From: UBA11524 sp964383815
GTDB lineage: Bacteria > Bacillota > Clostridia > Christensenellales > Aristaeellaceae
Direction of reading: 5' to 3'
Length of the DNA: 64,000 nucleotides
Assembly (NCBI GenBank): GCA_964383815.1
Contig: CAYLIC010000001.1
Span: 1-64,000 of the forward strand
Position numbers and translations under genes: made by a program. Each line of letters starts with the position of its first letter. The first letter of the stretch is position 1. The notes under the pieces were generated by a model, which saw only the letters and a program-made list of their open reading frames with translations, searched no databases and was not told the origin of the DNA. This document shows, piece after piece, positions 16,028 through 23,830 of the stretch.

Positions 16028-16912
16028 ATGAAAAAGACCATTGGACGCAAAGGGTTCATCTTCCTCTGCGTTGCGCCGGCAGTGATCCTGTTTGTCATCT
16101 TTATGGTGCTGCCCACACTGAATGTTTTCCGCATGTCGCTATTTCAGCGGGGCGCGTATTCACCCACGGAAACCTTCGTTGGGCTGAAAAACTTTGCCGA
16201 CCTCTTGAAGGACCAGCAGTTCATCCGCTCCATGCAGAACACCATTTTGCTGGTGGTGGTTGTCACCATCATCACCTTTGCCTTTGCGCTGGTGTTTGCA
16301 GGGATTTTGACCAGGGAAAAAATCAAGGGACAGAATTTCTTCCGCATTGTGTTCTACATTCCCAACATTCTGTCCATTGTGGTTATATCCGGCATTTTCT
16401 CCGCCATTTACAAGCCGGAAAACGGTATGCTGAACGCCATCATCGGTTTCTTCAGGGACATGACAGATCCCATCCTGTGGAAGGGTGAGAAGCTGGTGAT
16501 GCTCAGCATCGTGATTGCCATGGTATGGCAGGCCATTGGCTACTACATGGTGATGTACATGGCCTCCATGTCCGCAGTGCCTTCCTCTATTTACGAGAGC
16601 GCCGACCTGGACGGCGCGGGCCGCCTGCGCCAGTTCTTCCAGATTACCATTCCGCTCATCTGGACAAACATCCGCACCACGCTGACATTCTTCATTATCT
16701 CCACCATCAATATGGCCTTCCTCTTTGTAAAGGCCATGACCTCCGGCGGGCCCAACGGCGCCTCCGAGGTGGTACTGAGCTACATGTATGGTCAGAAGGA
16801 TCAGGGCCTGTACGGCTACTCCATGGCCATTGGTGTGGTAATCTTCCTGTTCTCCTTCGCGCTTTCTGCCCTGGTGAATCACGTTACCAAGCGCGACGAG
16901 CTGGAATACTGA
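16028..16912 (+). CDS. Sugar ABC transporter permease 1
   Basis: Integral membrane subunit (294 aa) of the CUT1 importer with six predicted helices. The cytoplasmic EAA loop, which contacts the ATPase, reads ESADLDGAGRLRQFFQITIP at about 195-214. AAGGAG precedes the ATG. No ATPase gene is present in the operon, so a shared MsmK/UgpC-type ATPase encoded elsewhere must power it, as is common for CUT1 systems in Bacillota. Confidence 0.9.
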   Translation: MKKTIGRKGFIFLCVAPAVILFVIFMVLPTLNVFRMSLFQRGAYSPTETFVGLKNFADLLKDQQFIRSMQNTILLVVVVTIITFAFALVFAGILTREKIKGQNFFRIVFYIPNILSIVVISGIFSAIYKPENGMLNAIIGFFRDMTDPILWKGEKLVMLSIVIAMVWQAIGYYMVMYMASMSAVPSSIYESADLDGAGRLRQFFQITIPLIWTNIRTTLTFFIISTINMAFLFVKAMTSGGPNGASEVVLSYMYGQKDQGLYGYSMAIGVVIFLFSFALSALVNHVTKRDELEY

Positions 16913-16925
16913 TGGGGGTGAGCAT

Positions 16926-17819
16926 ATGAAAAAGCAAGCGAAATCCCGCCCGGTGAAGGATACGCTGTTCATGATTCTGGTGTATCTGGCGCTGGCTGTG
17001 CTGGCGATTACCATCATTGTGCCGGTGGCCTGGGTGTTTGTGGCCTCCGTGAAGGAAAATACTGAGTTCTACGGCAATCCGTGGTCGCTGCCCAAGGGCC
17101 TGCACTTGCAGAACTTTGCCGATGCCTGGACCACCGCGAAAATGGGCGAATACATGCTGACCAGCGTGTATGTTACCGCCCTTAGCCTTGTTATTCTGCT
17201 GGTGGTGGCGCTGCCTGCGGCCTATGTGCTGGCAAGGTTTGTCTTCAAGGGAAGAAACCTTATCAAGACCGGCTTCATGGCAGGCCTGTTCATTAATGTG
17301 AACTACATTGTGGTGCCCATCTTCCTGATGCTGAAGGATGGCAACTCCCTGATGAAGCAGCTGTTCGGCACAGGGTTCCTGCTGAACAACCCCTTCATCC
17401 TGGCTGTGGTGTATGCTGCTACGGCGCTGCCCTTCACCATTTACCTGCTCAGCGGTTATTTCGTCACCCTGCCCAAGGCCTATGAGGAAGCTGCCTACAT
17501 CGATGGCGCGGGCTATGGGCACACCATGCTGCGGATTATTTTCCCCATGGCAAAGCCTTCCATCATCACGGTGATTCTGTTCAACTTCCTGTCCTTCTGG
17601 AACGAGTACATTATCTCCATGACGCTGCTGAGCTCTGCCAAGGGTGCAAAGACCCTTCCTGTGGGCCTCCTGAACCTGATGCAGGCCCAGCAGTCCAAGG
17701 CCAATTACGGCCCCATGTATGCCGGCCTGGTGCTGGTGATGCTGCCCACGCTGATTTTGTACATCTGCGTACAGAAGCAGCTGACCAAGGGCATGACCAT
17801 GGGCGGCCTGAAAGGATAA
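16926..17819 (+). CDS. Sugar ABC transporter permease 2
   Basis: Second membrane subunit (297 aa) with six helices and an EAA loop EEAAYIDGAGYGHTMLRIIF at about 185-204. It begins 13 nt after permease 1, with GGGGTGAG as SD. It pairs with permease 1 to form the translocation pore. Confidence 0.92.
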   Translation: MKKQAKSRPVKDTLFMILVYLALAVLAITIIVPVAWVFVASVKENTEFYGNPWSLPKGLHLQNFADAWTTAKMGEYMLTSVYVTALSLVILLVVALPAAYVLARFVFKGRNLIKTGFMAGLFINVNYIVVPIFLMLKDGNSLMKQLFGTGFLLNNPFILAVVYAATALPFTIYLLSGYFVTLPKAYEEAAYIDGAGYGHTMLRIIFPMAKPSIITVILFNFLSFWNEYIISMTLLSSAKGAKTLPVGLLNLMQAQQSKANYGPMYAGLVLVMLPTLILYICVQKQLTKGMTMGGLKG

Positions 17820-17828
17820 GGTGAGAGC

Positions 17829-18047
17829 ATGAAGTTTTGGAAAGAGCATCCCGTTTTTCGCCTGGTGCTGATTATCCTGCTGTTTGTGGCGGGCGTTGCG
17901 CTGACCCTTGTGGGCTGGAGCATTACGGGCAAAATGGGCGGATTGGGCCTGATGGCGCTGGGCCTTGTGTGCCTGCTGCTGGCTATGTATGTTTACAACA
18001 AACCCTTCCAGGATCCACACACGAAAGAGGGGAGCAAGAAAAAATGA
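17829..18047 (+). CDS. Small two-helix membrane protein in the GH112 operon
   Basis: 72 aa: a charged N terminus (MKFWKEHPVFR), two hydrophobic helices at about 11-30 and 37-55, and a Lys-rich tail. It follows permease 2 by 9 nt and its stop overlaps the GH112 start as ATGA, so it is co-translated with the phosphorylase. I cannot name its family with confidence. It is not an ATPase or a known permease subunit. A role as an accessory part of the importer is possible but unproven. Confidence 0.75.
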   Translation: MKFWKEHPVFRLVLIILLFVAGVALTLVGWSITGKMGGLGLMALGLVCLLLAMYVYNKPFQDPHTKEGSKKK

Positions 18048-20209
18048 GCGACAAGCAATCGAACACTGGCCGGGTGACCATCCCTACGGATGTTGATGTG
18101 GTGGACGCCACCCTGGCGCTGATGAAGCGCTGGGGTGCAGACGCGCTCCGCGACTGCGATGGCACGGACTTCCCCCAGGCGCTGCGTGATGTGGACGCCA
18201 AGGTGTACTCCACCTATTACACCACCCGCAAGGATAATGCCTGGGCCAAGGCACACCCGGAAGAGGTGCAGCAGTGCTACATTATGACCGGGTTCCACAC
18301 GGCGGTGGAGAGCGAAGTGTCCATCCCTCTGATGAAGGGCATTTCCCCTGAGCTGATGCAGGTGAACACCCGGGACGACATACAGCGCTGGTGGGAAGTG
18401 ATTGACCGCACCACCGGGCAGGTTGTGCCGGTAAGCCAGTGGCGCTATGCTGATGGCAGCGTGATTATCAGCGGTGCTGAGCCTTTCCACGAGTACACGG
18501 TTAGCTTCCTGGCCTACCTGATCTGGGACCCGGTGCACATGTACAATGCGGTGGTTAACGAGTGGAAGGACTTTGAGCATCAGATCACCTTCGATGTTCG
18601 CCAGCCCAAGACCCACGAGTTCAGCATGAAGCGGCTGCGGAAGTTCATTGAGGAGCATCCCTATGTAAACGTGATCCGCTACACCACCTTCTTCCACCAG
18701 TTCACGTTGATTTTTGATGAGCTGAAGCGGGAAAAGTTTGTGGACTGGTACGGCTATTCCGCCTCCGTGTCACCCTATATCCTGGAGCAGTTCCAGCGGG
18801 AGGTTGGCTACACCTTCCGCCCGGAATACATTATCGACCAGGGGTATTACAACAACCAGTACCGGGTGCCCAGCAAGGAGTATAAGGACTTCCAGGCCTT
18901 CCAGCGCCGCGAGGTTGCCAGGCTGGCGAAGGAAATGGTGGACATTACCCACGAGTATGGCAAGGAAGCCATGATGTTCCTGGGCGATCACTGGATTGGC
19001 ACGGAGCCGTTCATGCCGGAGTTCCAGTCCATCGGCCTGGATGCAGTGGTTGGCAGCGTGGGCAATGGCTCCACCCTGCGGCTCATCAGCGATATTCCCG
19101 GCGTGAAGTACCGGGAAGGCCGCTTTCTGCCATACTTCTTCCCGGATGTGTTCCACGAGGGTGGCGACCCCGTGCGGGAAGCCAAGGAAAACTGGGTTAC
19201 CGCCCGCCGGGCCATTCTGCGCAAGCCCATTGACCGCATTGGCTATGGCGGCTACCTGAAGCTGGCCTGCAGGTTCCCGGAGTTCCTGGACTATGTGGAG
19301 AGCGTGTGCAACGAGTTCCGCCTGCTGTATGACAATATAAAAAACACCACACCCTTCTGCATCAGGAAGGTTGCGGTGCTGAACAGCTGGGGAAAAATGC
19401 GTGCCTGGGGCTGCCACATGGTGCACCATGCCCTGTACCAGAAGCAGAACTACTCCTACGCCGGTGTTATCGAGGCCCTGAGCGGCGCACCCTTCGATGT
19501 GCAGTTCATCTCCTTTGACGATCTGCTGGCGGATGAGCATGTGCTGGAGGGCGTGGACGTCATCATCAACGTGGGCGATGGCGACACCGCGCACACCGGC
19601 GGCGCCGTGTGGGAGAACCCGCAGGTGGTTAGCACCATCCGCAGGTTTGTGCACCAGGGCGGCGGATTCATCGGCATTGGCGAGCCTTCCGGCCACCAGC
19701 ATCAGGGGCACTTCCTGCAGCTGGCATCCCTGCTGGGTGTGGAGAAGGAAACCGGCTTCACCCTGAATTACGACAAGTATAACTGGGATGAGCACAAGGA
19801 TCACTTCATCCTGGCGGATGTGAAGGGTGAGGTGGACTTTGGCGAAGGGAAGAAGAGCATCTACGCCCTGGAGGGTTCCACTGTGCTTGTGCAGCGGGAC
19901 AGGGAAGTACAGATGAGCGTGAACGGGTTTGGCAAGGGTCGCGCGGTGTACATCAGCGGCCTACCCTACAGCTTTGAGAACGCCCGCGTGCTGTACCGCA
20001 GCGTGCTGTGGGCCGCTCACGGTGAGGAGCAGCTCCACTGCTGGTATAGCGAGAACCCCAATGTGGATGTGCACGCCTATGTGGCAAACGGCAAGTATTG
20101 CGTGGTGAACAACACCTACGAGCCGCAAAGCACCGTGGTTTACCGTGGCGATGGCTCCTGCTTCGCCCTGACCCTGGAGCCCAACGCCATCCTGTGGTAT
20201 GAAATCTGA
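18044..20209 (+). CDS. lnpA: GH112 1,3-beta-galactosyl-N-acetylhexosamine phosphorylase
   Basis: Cytosolic enzyme (721 aa) that splits galacto-N-biose or lacto-N-biose with phosphate to galactose 1-phosphate and GalNAc or GlcNAc. GH112 signatures include MKRWGADALRDCDGT near residue 28, TTFFHQF, and FLGDHWIGTEPF, in which Asp315 corresponds to the general acid of the bifidobacterial enzyme. Length is close to that enzyme (751 aa). The start at 18044 has GGGGAG upstream and overlaps the small membrane protein gene by 4 nt. GH112 also contains galactosyl-rhamnose phosphorylases, but the N-acetylhexosamine kinase gene next door favours the N-acetyl disaccharides. Confidence 0.9.
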   Translation: MSDKQSNTGRVTIPTDVDVVDATLALMKRWGADALRDCDGTDFPQALRDVDAKVYSTYYTTRKDNAWAKAHPEEVQQCYIMTGFHTAVESEVSIPLMKGISPELMQVNTRDDIQRWWEVIDRTTGQVVPVSQWRYADGSVIISGAEPFHEYTVSFLAYLIWDPVHMYNAVVNEWKDFEHQITFDVRQPKTHEFSMKRLRKFIEEHPYVNVIRYTTFFHQFTLIFDELKREKFVDWYGYSASVSPYILEQFQREVGYTFRPEYIIDQGYYNNQYRVPSKEYKDFQAFQRREVARLAKEMVDITHEYGKEAMMFLGDHWIGTEPFMPEFQSIGLDAVVGSVGNGSTLRLISDIPGVKYREGRFLPYFFPDVFHEGGDPVREAKENWVTARRAILRKPIDRIGYGGYLKLACRFPEFLDYVESVCNEFRLLYDNIKNTTPFCIRKVAVLNSWGKMRAWGCHMVHHALYQKQNYSYAGVIEALSGAPFDVQFISFDDLLADEHVLEGVDVIINVGDGDTAHTGGAVWENPQVVSTIRRFVHQGGGFIGIGEPSGHQHQGHFLQLASLLGVEKETGFTLNYDKYNWDEHKDHFILADVKGEVDFGEGKKSIYALEGSTVLVQRDREVQMSVNGFGKGRAVYISGLPYSFENARVLYRSVLWAAHGEEQLHCWYSENPNVDVHAYVANGKYCVVNNTYEPQSTVVYRGDGSCFALTLEPNAILWYEI

Positions 20210-21046
20210 TTACCCGTTGGTCATGTGGGTCTTTCTGTAATCGGAAGGACTGAGGCCGGTGTGGCGCTTAAATGTTTGTGAAAAATAGCTGGGGGAGGCA
20301 AACCCGGTCAGCATGCTGATCTCGTTCAGGCTTGTGAGCGTGTTGGCAAGCAGATACCGGGCCTCCTCCAGCCTTCTTTTGTTCAGATACTGGATGGGAG
20401 AAACGCCATACTGCCTGCTGAAGGAGTGGGACAGGTGATACTTGCTGATGTGGGCCTGCCTGGCCAGCCAGTCCAGGGTGATGGGCTGGGCGAAATGCTC
20501 GTCAATCAGCTGCTTAATCTCACTGCAATCCAGGGAGCCGGACACAAAGGAGCTGTCCGCCATTTCCACCTGGGTGGAGCGCCGGGCCTTGGCAAACAAG
20601 ACATTCAGGATGCTGAGGCAAATCTCCAGGTATCCTTCCCGCTGGCGGGAAACCTCCCGCAGCACATCCTGGAAGTATGGCGCAAACTCGTGGGAGCTTT
20701 GCCGGGCCCGGAGCAGGCGATACCTGGGCAGGCTGCCGTCCTCCGCCAGAAAACGCACACCGCTGACCCCAATCACAATATAGGACAGCTGACCCTCCGC
20801 ATCGGACTGCTCGGTGTGCTCCGCGCCGGGATTGATGAGGAAGAAATCACCCTTGGACAGGGGAATGCTTTCGCTGCCAATCAGCAGCTGACCCACGCCA
20901 TCCAGGCAGAAGAACAATTCCGCATGGGGATGGGAATGCATGCTGGAGTGCCAGGAGGTGTCATACTGGGCGATGGCGCAGTAAATCAGCCGCACCTCGT
21001 GCTCGTCCTCCGGCAGGGTTTGGACATCGTAGCGAATGTTGCGCAT
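20210..21046 (-). CDS. AraC-family transcriptional regulator with cupin sensor domain
   Basis: 278 aa: an N-terminal AraC-type cupin (about 20-105, with HSHPHAELFFCL), and a C-terminal double helix-turn-helix (about 180-275, with ISKYHLSHSFSRQYGVSP and FASPSYFSQTFKRHTG). It probably senses a sugar and activates the converging importer/GH112 operon, whose promoter has a poor -35 (inference). The start at 21046 has GGAGG 6 nt upstream. It follows the kinase gene by 64 nt. Its stop codon touches that of lnpA with no base between them. Confidence 0.88.
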   Translation of the reverse strand: MRNIRYDVQTLPEDEHEVRLIYCAIAQYDTSWHSSMHSHPHAELFFCLDGVGQLLIGSESIPLSKGDFFLINPGAEHTEQSDAEGQLSYIVIGVSGVRFLAEDGSLPRYRLLRARQSSHEFAPYFQDVLREVSRQREGYLEICLSILNVLFAKARRSTQVEMADSSFVSGSLDCSEIKQLIDEHFAQPITLDWLARQAHISKYHLSHSFSRQYGVSPIQYLNKRRLEEARYLLANTLTSLNEISMLTGFASPSYFSQTFKRHTGLSPSDYRKTHMTNG

Positions 21047-21072
21047 GGGAGGCCTCCGCAGTAATATGCAAT

Positions 21073-21100
21073 AAAAGGATGCAGCAGCCGGAATGCGACT
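21073..21100 (-). terminator. Hairpin between kinase and araC genes
   Basis: On the minus strand GCAGCAG/CTGCTGC with an interrupted T-rich tail (ATCCTTTTATT). It may be a weak terminator after the kinase gene, leaving partial read-through into the regulator gene. Confidence 0.4.
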
Positions 21101-21110
21101 GCTGCGCTTA

Positions 21111-22175
21111 TTATGCCTGGGTCTTGGGCAACCTTTCCAGCATGGCAGGCCAGTTTTCCTCCATGCTGGCAACCAGCCTGAACTGTGTGCGGCACCTGTC
21201 CAGGTTGTGTTCCGGGCGTTGAATGTGGAAGTACACATCGCCCATCAGGTAATCCGTCAGGAAGCGGACGCCACACTCCAGCGTCATGAGCCTGGCACCC
21301 ATGGGCAGGCTGGCGATTTCCGCCGCTGTCAGGCTGTCGCCACAGGCGGAAAGGAAGCCGTCCAGCAGCTGGGCATAATTGTCCAGGGACAGGCCAATGC
21401 GGGACAAGTCCTTCTCATCCTCGGCACCGGTGTTGGCGCCGAAGCGCACCAGGTCGCCAAAGTCGAAGGCAGGCAGGCCCGGCATCACCGTGTCCAGGTC
21501 CAGCACACACAGGCCCTTGTGGGTTTCGGCGTCCAGCATCACGTTGTTCAGCTTGGTGTCGTTGTGGGTCACCCGCAGCGGCAGCACACCCTGGTGAAGC
21601 TGGTTCATCAGGCAGGCGGCTTCCTGCTCCCGGGCCAGGGCGAAGGCAATTTCCTCCCGGCAATTAGCGGCGCGGCCCAGGGCATCCGCCTCAATGGCGG
21701 CACGAAAGGCCTGATAGCGGCTGGGTGTATCGTGAAAGCGCGGGATGGTTTCGCTCAGTTCCTTGGCGGGAAAGTCCCCCAGTGCCTTCTGGAAGCGACC
21801 AAAGGCGTATGCGCACTCAAACAAATCACTGGGGCGCTCCGGGGCATCCAGACACACACCGCCGCCAATGAAGGCATACACCCGCCAGGCATCTCCCTCT
21901 GGGGTCAGCAGGTAGGTTCCGCCATCCACTGTGGGAATCAGCTTCAGGCTGTGCCTGGGGTCGCTGTCCTGCCGGGCCAGGAAGGCGGTTACCTGGCTGA
22001 TGTTGTGCATCAGTGCGGGAATATCGTGAAAGGCCTGGCGGCTGATCCGCTGCAGGATATAGCTTGTACCGTCCTGCGTGCGAATGCGGTAGGTATTGTT
22101 GATATGTCCGTTGCCATGCGGCTCGCAGGACAGAACAGGGCTGTTCAGTTGAAACTGGTGGCAAATGTTTAGCAT
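21111..22175 (-). CDS. nahK: N-acetylhexosamine 1-kinase
   Basis: Phosphorylates GlcNAc or GalNAc at C1 with ATP, the second step of the lacto-N-biose/galacto-N-biose pathway (354 aa). The aminoglycoside-phosphotransferase fold shows a Brenner-type catalytic loop THNDTKLNN at about 202-210 and the metal-binding DLDTVMPG motif at about 224-231. The N-terminal block GNGHINNTY is typical of NahK. The start at 22175 is set by AAGGAGG 8-9 nt upstream; upstream in-frame codons to 22598 are antisense shadow. It has its own promoter and precedes the araC gene. Confidence 0.88.
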   Translation of the reverse strand: MLNICHQFQLNSPVLSCEPHGNGHINNTYRIRTQDGTSYILQRISRQAFHDIPALMHNISQVTAFLARQDSDPRHSLKLIPTVDGGTYLLTPEGDAWRVYAFIGGGVCLDAPERPSDLFECAYAFGRFQKALGDFPAKELSETIPRFHDTPSRYQAFRAAIEADALGRAANCREEIAFALAREQEAACLMNQLHQGVLPLRVTHNDTKLNNVMLDAETHKGLCVLDLDTVMPGLPAFDFGDLVRFGANTGAEDEKDLSRIGLSLDNYAQLLDGFLSACGDSLTAAEIASLPMGARLMTLECGVRFLTDYLMGDVYFHIQRPEHNLDRCRTQFRLVASMEENWPAMLERLPKTQA

Positions 22176-22196
22176 GGGGTCATCCTCCTTGGGAAC

Positions 22197-22205
22197 AGTA
22201 TAACA
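22197..22205 (-). promoter_or_regulatory. Extended -10 promoter of the kinase gene
   Basis: Minus strand TGTTATACT; the -35 (TGGCGC, 17 nt) is poor. It lies 22 nt before the kinase ATG, so the leader is short. Confidence 0.5.
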
Positions 22206-22240
22206 CAGAAGGGTGATTTGCGCCATAGGAAGCAAAAGAA

Positions 22241-23761
22241 TCATCCGCAGCGACGGGCAACCCTCTTGCAGATTTGGCACAGTCCGTCTGCCGCAATGGG
22301 AATGAGGCAGAACACATAGGGGTAAACGTACTGGCTCTTGGTTTCCCAAAAGATGTGGAAAAGAAAACCGCCAAGGAAGTACAGCAACGCCAGCTGCCAA
22401 CCATTCCTCTGCCTTCCATGATGCAGAAGATAAACACAAACACCCAGGTAAATGGTCAGGGTCACAGCTCTGGCGCAGGCATTGGCAGCCTTCTCTGCCT
22501 TGCCGCCCTGGCAAAGGGATTGCAGCAGTGGTGTGGAAACCTCCTGATTTAGCGATGGCAGCGGCCCACTCCAGATGGACTGATACAGCGGATCGCACCA
22601 GGTGGAAACAATTTTACGACCAAAGAAGCTGGCGGCCCTGGTGGGTTCTGCCTTGATTTTTTCCAAATTAGTTTGCAGCTTTTCCATGCCGGCAGATGCC
22701 GCCTTGGCGCTGATGCATTCCATATGCCGGTAGAGTTCCAAAGTCGATTCGTCGTACCAGCCCGGGCCGCGAACCTCGTTGTCAATATCCGTGCCCATGG
22801 CAATCCAGAGTACCGCAGGCATACTATCTTGCAGGGACGTTCCTGTCCTGGTTTCATAGTGGGTTGTTAGCAGACGGGAGGGAATGAGCATACAGGCAAC
22901 CACGGCTGCAAGAGCCGCCAGGGATTTCCACCCATGGCGGCGGGTTAGGTGCAGCAGCAGGTATATGCAAATGGCAATGCCGCCAATCAAGTTGTTTTTG
23001 CGAATGAGTATAGAGAGGCTCAGGCATAGCACCAGACCCAAGCCGGAAAGCCAGCGGAAATCCCGGCAAAAGCGAAGGGTGAACAGAAAGCTGAGCATCA
23101 GAAAGAAAAGGCCGGGAATAAGCCCGTATGCAAAGTGAATAAACAAAAGCTGAGGGAAAAAGGCGAAGCTGAAAAAAATGGTTAGCAACTGCACGCCCCT
23201 GGAGGAAGAAAGCTCAAGGCTGATTTTCCAGCAGCAGAGGTTGATACCCAGAACCAGTGCAGCATTGGCAAGGAAGCAGGCGATGGTTGTTCCGGAAGCA
23301 AAGGGTATGGCAGCGTCCACCAGCAGGTCAAAGGTCATCAGGCCAAGCTGATGGGGGTAGATAGAAAGATACTGCCCGGGCTGGAATGCGGTATAATCCC
23401 CACTGCGGAAGGCCTTGGCTGCCATGAAAACGTTATATGCATCTGCGCGGATGGCGTGAGCTGTGTTGCAAATCAGGTAAGCTGAAAGAAGAATATAGAT
23501 CACGGAAAGAAGGACGAACAGCAGGGAAGGTGAGAGCCGTGCGAAACGGCAGCTTACCCTGGAGAGCAGGCACAGCAGTCCCACGATGCACAGCATTGTG
23601 ACCACACCTGAGAGAAGCTGCAGCGAAATGCTGACAATCTCTGCACCATCATAGCTGACGGAGGCGTGAAAAATGAGATTGAGCAGAAGAACGGTCAGCA
23701 TAACCCCAAAGGCCAGGCCATGGAGGATTCGCATGGCGGCAGAGGAAATCCTGGCTTGCAT
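22241..23761 (-). CDS. Polytopic membrane protein, possible GT-C-type glycosyltransferase
   Basis: 506 aa with roughly 11-13 hydrophobic helices and a C-terminal soluble stretch (about 315-420) rich in Lys and Glu. The layout, with an acidic motif in the first external loop (SYDGAE, about 38-43) and a conserved-looking IYPHQLG, resembles membrane glycosyltransferases of the GT39/ArnT type that use polyprenyl-linked sugars. No catalytic residues can be assigned with certainty. The start at 23761 has AAAGGAG upstream. Neighbours are not obviously related, and base composition is slightly more AT-rich than in the flanking genes. Confidence 0.55.
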   Translation of the reverse strand: MQARISSAAMRILHGLAFGVMLTVLLLNLIFHASVSYDGAEIVSISLQLLSGVVTMLCIVGLLCLLSRVSCRFARLSPSLLFVLLSVIYILLSAYLICNTAHAIRADAYNVFMAAKAFRSGDYTAFQPGQYLSIYPHQLGLMTFDLLVDAAIPFASGTTIACFLANAALVLGINLCCWKISLELSSSRGVQLLTIFFSFAFFPQLLFIHFAYGLIPGLFFLMLSFLFTLRFCRDFRWLSGLGLVLCLSLSILIRKNNLIGGIAICIYLLLHLTRRHGWKSLAALAAVVACMLIPSRLLTTHYETRTGTSLQDSMPAVLWIAMGTDIDNEVRGPGWYDESTLELYRHMECISAKAASAGMEKLQTNLEKIKAEPTRAASFFGRKIVSTWCDPLYQSIWSGPLPSLNQEVSTPLLQSLCQGGKAEKAANACARAVTLTIYLGVCVYLLHHGRQRNGWQLALLYFLGGFLFHIFWETKSQYVYPYVFCLIPIAADGLCQICKRVARRCG

Positions 23762-23791
23762 AGGTCGTCTCCTTTGGTGAGTGATAGAGCA

Positions 23792-23824
23792 TGCGGTGCT
23801 GCACAGCATCTGCACAGCACCGCA
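23792..23824 (-). terminator. Hairpin downstream of the M20 peptidase gene
   Basis: Perfect 10-bp stem TGCGGTGCTG/CAGCACCGCA lying just upstream of the membrane-protein gene and beside the M20 stop on the minus-strand map. No T-run is present, so termination strength is uncertain; it could equally be a leader structure of the 22241-23761 gene, which starts 31 nt away on the other side. Confidence 0.3.
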
Positions 23825-23830
23825 CATCCC

